From Alphaproteobacteria bacterium (GTDB lineage Bacteria; Pseudomonadota; Alphaproteobacteria; Bin65): a stretch of DNA of 35,221 bases. How positions within the stretch are numbered: the stretch's first letter is position 1; each line of letters starts with the position of its first letter. The stretch spans positions 1-35,221 of the forward strand of contig JAJFFJ010000088.1 in NCBI GenBank assembly GCA_021776685.1. Direction: 5' to 3'. The translations under genes were made by a program, and so were the position numbers. The notes under the pieces were generated by a model, which searched no databases, was not told where the DNA came from, and saw nothing but the letters and a program-made list of their open reading frames with translations. This document shows positions 33,582 to 35,221 of the stretch, one piece after another.

Positions 33582-34400
33582 TTTTTTTCAATGACTTAGA
33601 TGGCAGATTCATTGAACCTGATGGGCAGATAACTCATCGGGTAAGCAATAGGTAAGCACGGTGCGCGAAATTGGCGTGCGGTTTCTGGCTGTCCTAGCCA
33701 AGCGCCCGCTCAAGCGGCGAACGCTCCACCCTGGCGTTCTGTTCCGCCTTGCCGTTCTTTAGGGCGTCGGAAAAGTCGGGAAACCCCCTTTTAGGGACTC
33801 CAGAATCTCCGGGCCGCCACCTTCCACCTTGGGGACGCGGGCACGCGATAGCACCCGGGCTTGTTCCAGGGCTAGCCCCCAGGAACACACAAGGGGGTGG
33901 GGGAAATGTGGGGGTACTGCACGCCCCTCAGGCTAGGTAAATATTAGGGTGCCATCACACGTGAAATGCTTCGGTCGGCCACAAACCGAAGAATGTCGGC
34001 TTCCGGTGTAACAGCGGACTCGGATTCACATGACTGTCGATGTCTGCATTTGACCCGAAACGGTCATTCGATGATGGGCCTACAATATCGATTCTCACAG
34101 AGGCCAGTTCGTTTGGCGAAGGAAGATCCGGTAGCACTGCATCCAAAGCGACAGTCCATGTAGCGATTCGGTACGCATCGTCTAGCCTCGCCATTGTTCT
34201 CGTCTTGGCATTTGCAGATGCTTTATGATACAATTTGTTGCGAAACATTACAGAGCGCACCAAATCTTCATCATTCATTGTTTTCTGACGTCACCCTGCT
34301 CAAGAGGCAAGCCTGTACTGCTGCAGTAACAACGCATTGCGAACGAGCATTCACTGACCTTTGAAAGCACTAGTGTCCAGCCCTAAAGGAACTTGAGCCA
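33582..34400. other. 819-base stretch without a convincing gene, next to the tRNA
   Basis: The T-run behind the tRNA is followed by an 8-bp inverted repeat, TTCAATGA (33587-33594)/TCATTGAA (33609-33616). The direct repeat GGTAAGCA then occurs at 33640-33647 and 33651-33658. Around 33960-34090 the sequence resembles dispersed intergenic repeats of alphaproteobacteria (a 'TCTGCATTTGACCCGAAACG' style segment). Small open frames here lack family features, signal peptides and good ribosome binding sites. This looks like a worn integration zone. Confidence 0.45.
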
Positions 34401-34958
34401 ATGAACTTGGTGTCTGTTAGCAGTAGATCGGTAGTCTTATTCGCGCTGTCGATCAGCACTGTGGTTTTCAGTGCTGAATCGGTTTTCAGTGGTGAATCCA
34501 AGGAGCTACCGAAGCGAAGCGGCCCGATTCCAACGACGACACGTGGCGTTCCGCACGTCCAAATTGGGGTCAGGCCTGTTCCAGAAATATCAAAGGAGTT
34601 GCTGCGTCTGGTTTCCAGGATGAAAGGCGTGGAGGTTCGTGACACAGTGATTTCGTTGCCTGGCGCCAAAGGGTTTTGGATCAACAAAAGCGTCAAACTC
34701 GCGCGTCCCGACGCAATCGTCGGTGGACGTGAATTCGCTCACTTGCATCCAGATGGCAGTCTGCACGCGTCGCTGTCACCAGAGTTTGCGCGACGCGCTG
34801 TGGCAGCCGGTTGGGCCACGCATCATCCCTGGGCCAAGAGCAGACCGGGTTGGCAAGGATTCGTGATGATCTACACACCCAAATCCAAGAGTGAACTGGA
34901 AGTCGTCTTCAGGCTCGTTGTCAGGTCCTACAACTTCGTCACCGGAAAATCCGAATAA
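34401..34958 (+). CDS. Secreted luciferase-domain (DUF5519-like) protein
   Basis: The 185-residue protein begins with a hydrophobic signal-like segment (about 8-30). The mature part has the features of the small 'luciferase domain' family: GGREFAHLHPDGSLHASLSPEFARRAVAAGWATHHPWA, then 'RPGWQGFVMIYTPKSKSELEVVF'. Despite the name, no light-producing activity is implied; the function of the family is unclear. AAAGGAACTTG lies before the ATG. An in-frame 18-bp tandem duplication lies near the signal cleavage site (34463-34498). Base composition looks less GC-rich than the core genes, which fits acquired DNA. Confidence 0.75.
   Translation: MNLVSVSSRSVVLFALSISTVVFSAESVFSGESKELPKRSGPIPTTTRGVPHVQIGVRPVPEISKELLRLVSRMKGVEVRDTVISLPGAKGFWINKSVKLARPDAIVGGREFAHLHPDGSLHASLSPEFARRAVAAGWATHHPWAKSRPGWQGFVMIYTPKSKSELEVVFRLVVRSYNFVTGKSE
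34463..34498 (+). repeat. 18-bp in-frame tandem duplication
   Basis: GGTTTTCAGTGCTGAATC (34463-34480) is followed at once by the same 18 bases with one change (34481-34498). It encodes VFSAES then VFSGES at the end of the signal peptide. Confidence 0.85.
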
Positions 34959-35221
34959 TCAACGAGCCGCCGATCCGCTCGTTAGCGGTTGCTCTTCGCC
35001 CCAGTGTCCGCATTCGGATCGCACCGGCAGCGCTGACAAAACCACTGCCCTGCTTCCTCCGCCATATCGTCCTTTCACGGCCCAGTCAGCCAGCATGAGC
35101 GCGCCGGCGCGCCGAAGTGAATCCGGCGCAACCGGCGGTCAGTTCATGCGGTGGGATCCGCCGTTAAACGGCCGACCCGTGACCTTGGTATCTTCCGATT
35201 AGCGCTTTGTCGTGTTGGATT
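34959..35221. other. Unassigned right end of the window
   Basis: These 263 bases after the luciferase-domain gene hold no gene I can support. A weak hairpin with GAGC/GCTC arms (about 34965-34996) could be a terminator. The last 100 bases include GC-rich palindromic pieces such as GGCGCGCC near 35104. Confidence 0.4.

Noticed and set aside
33694-33940. Small open frames on both strands after the tRNA
   Set aside because: Low-complexity Pro/Gly/Arg translations without homology that I recognise; probably noncoding.
33955-34278. 107-residue minus-strand open frame
   Set aside because: Its C-terminal third (DRFGSNADIDSHVNPS) is the kind of peptide obtained by translating dispersed alphaproteobacterial repeats; no ribosome binding site or domain seen.
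34891-35202. 103-residue plus-strand open frame at the right end
   Set aside because: Overlaps the luciferase-domain gene in another frame and has no recognisable domain.

Overview
The window looks like chromosomal DNA of a GC-rich alphaproteobacterium. The best evidence is the block on the minus strand that runs rpmH-rnpA-yidD-yidC-engB-argB-HAD phosphatase-dapD-(two GFA genes)-dapE. This order is typical of alphaproteobacterial chromosomes. The outer-membrane, periplasmic and lipoprotein signals fit a Gram-negative cell. I cannot name a genus from the sequence alone.

Layout. Bases 1-2586 are accessory: the 5' end of a crotonase-family gene (minus strand, TTG start), a complete IS1111-type (IS110 family) insertion sequence with subterminal inverted repeats, a small secreted Cys/Arg-rich protein of unknown function, and a degenerate copy of a tRNA-Arg 3' end. 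Bases 2587-8275 hold scattered redox and detoxification genes: flavodoxin-like, ferritin-like with a divergent LysR regulator, a small hypothetical, a glutathione S-transferase, a PhyH-type dioxygenase and an SDR. Bases 8427-14057 form a TetR-RND(MMPL)-LolA-like-beta-barrel unit, which reads as a complete inner membrane-periplasm-outer membrane export route, probably for a lipid or other hydrophobic molecule.

Bases 14122-22434 are the housekeeping block above: lysine (dapD, dapE) and arginine (argB) biosynthesis, ribosome protein L34, RNase P protein, membrane protein insertion and the ribosome-assembly GTPase. A near-consensus promoter drives it, reading away from a divergent TVP38/TMEM64 gene. 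A 387-base intergenic stretch (23534-23920) is rich in strong hairpins and separates that gene from an orphan sensor histidine kinase. panB and panC (pantothenate) follow, convergent with an AI-2E-type permease.

Bases 28318-30665 are a gpt-EamA-EamA operon on the minus strand, divergent from a gamma-glutamyltransferase-family hydrolase most like oxamate amidohydrolase HpxW. A lipoprotein of unknown function and a complete tRNA-Arg(ACG) come next. From 33582 to the end the DNA is again accessory in look: about 800 bases without a convincing gene, then a secreted luciferase-domain protein, then unassigned sequence.

The strongest candidates for something under-described are the TetR-controlled RND/LolA-like/beta-barrel unit with its proline-rich outer-membrane protein, the hairpin-rich intergenic region at 23.5-23.9 kb, and the guide-RNA-type noncoding end of the insertion sequence.
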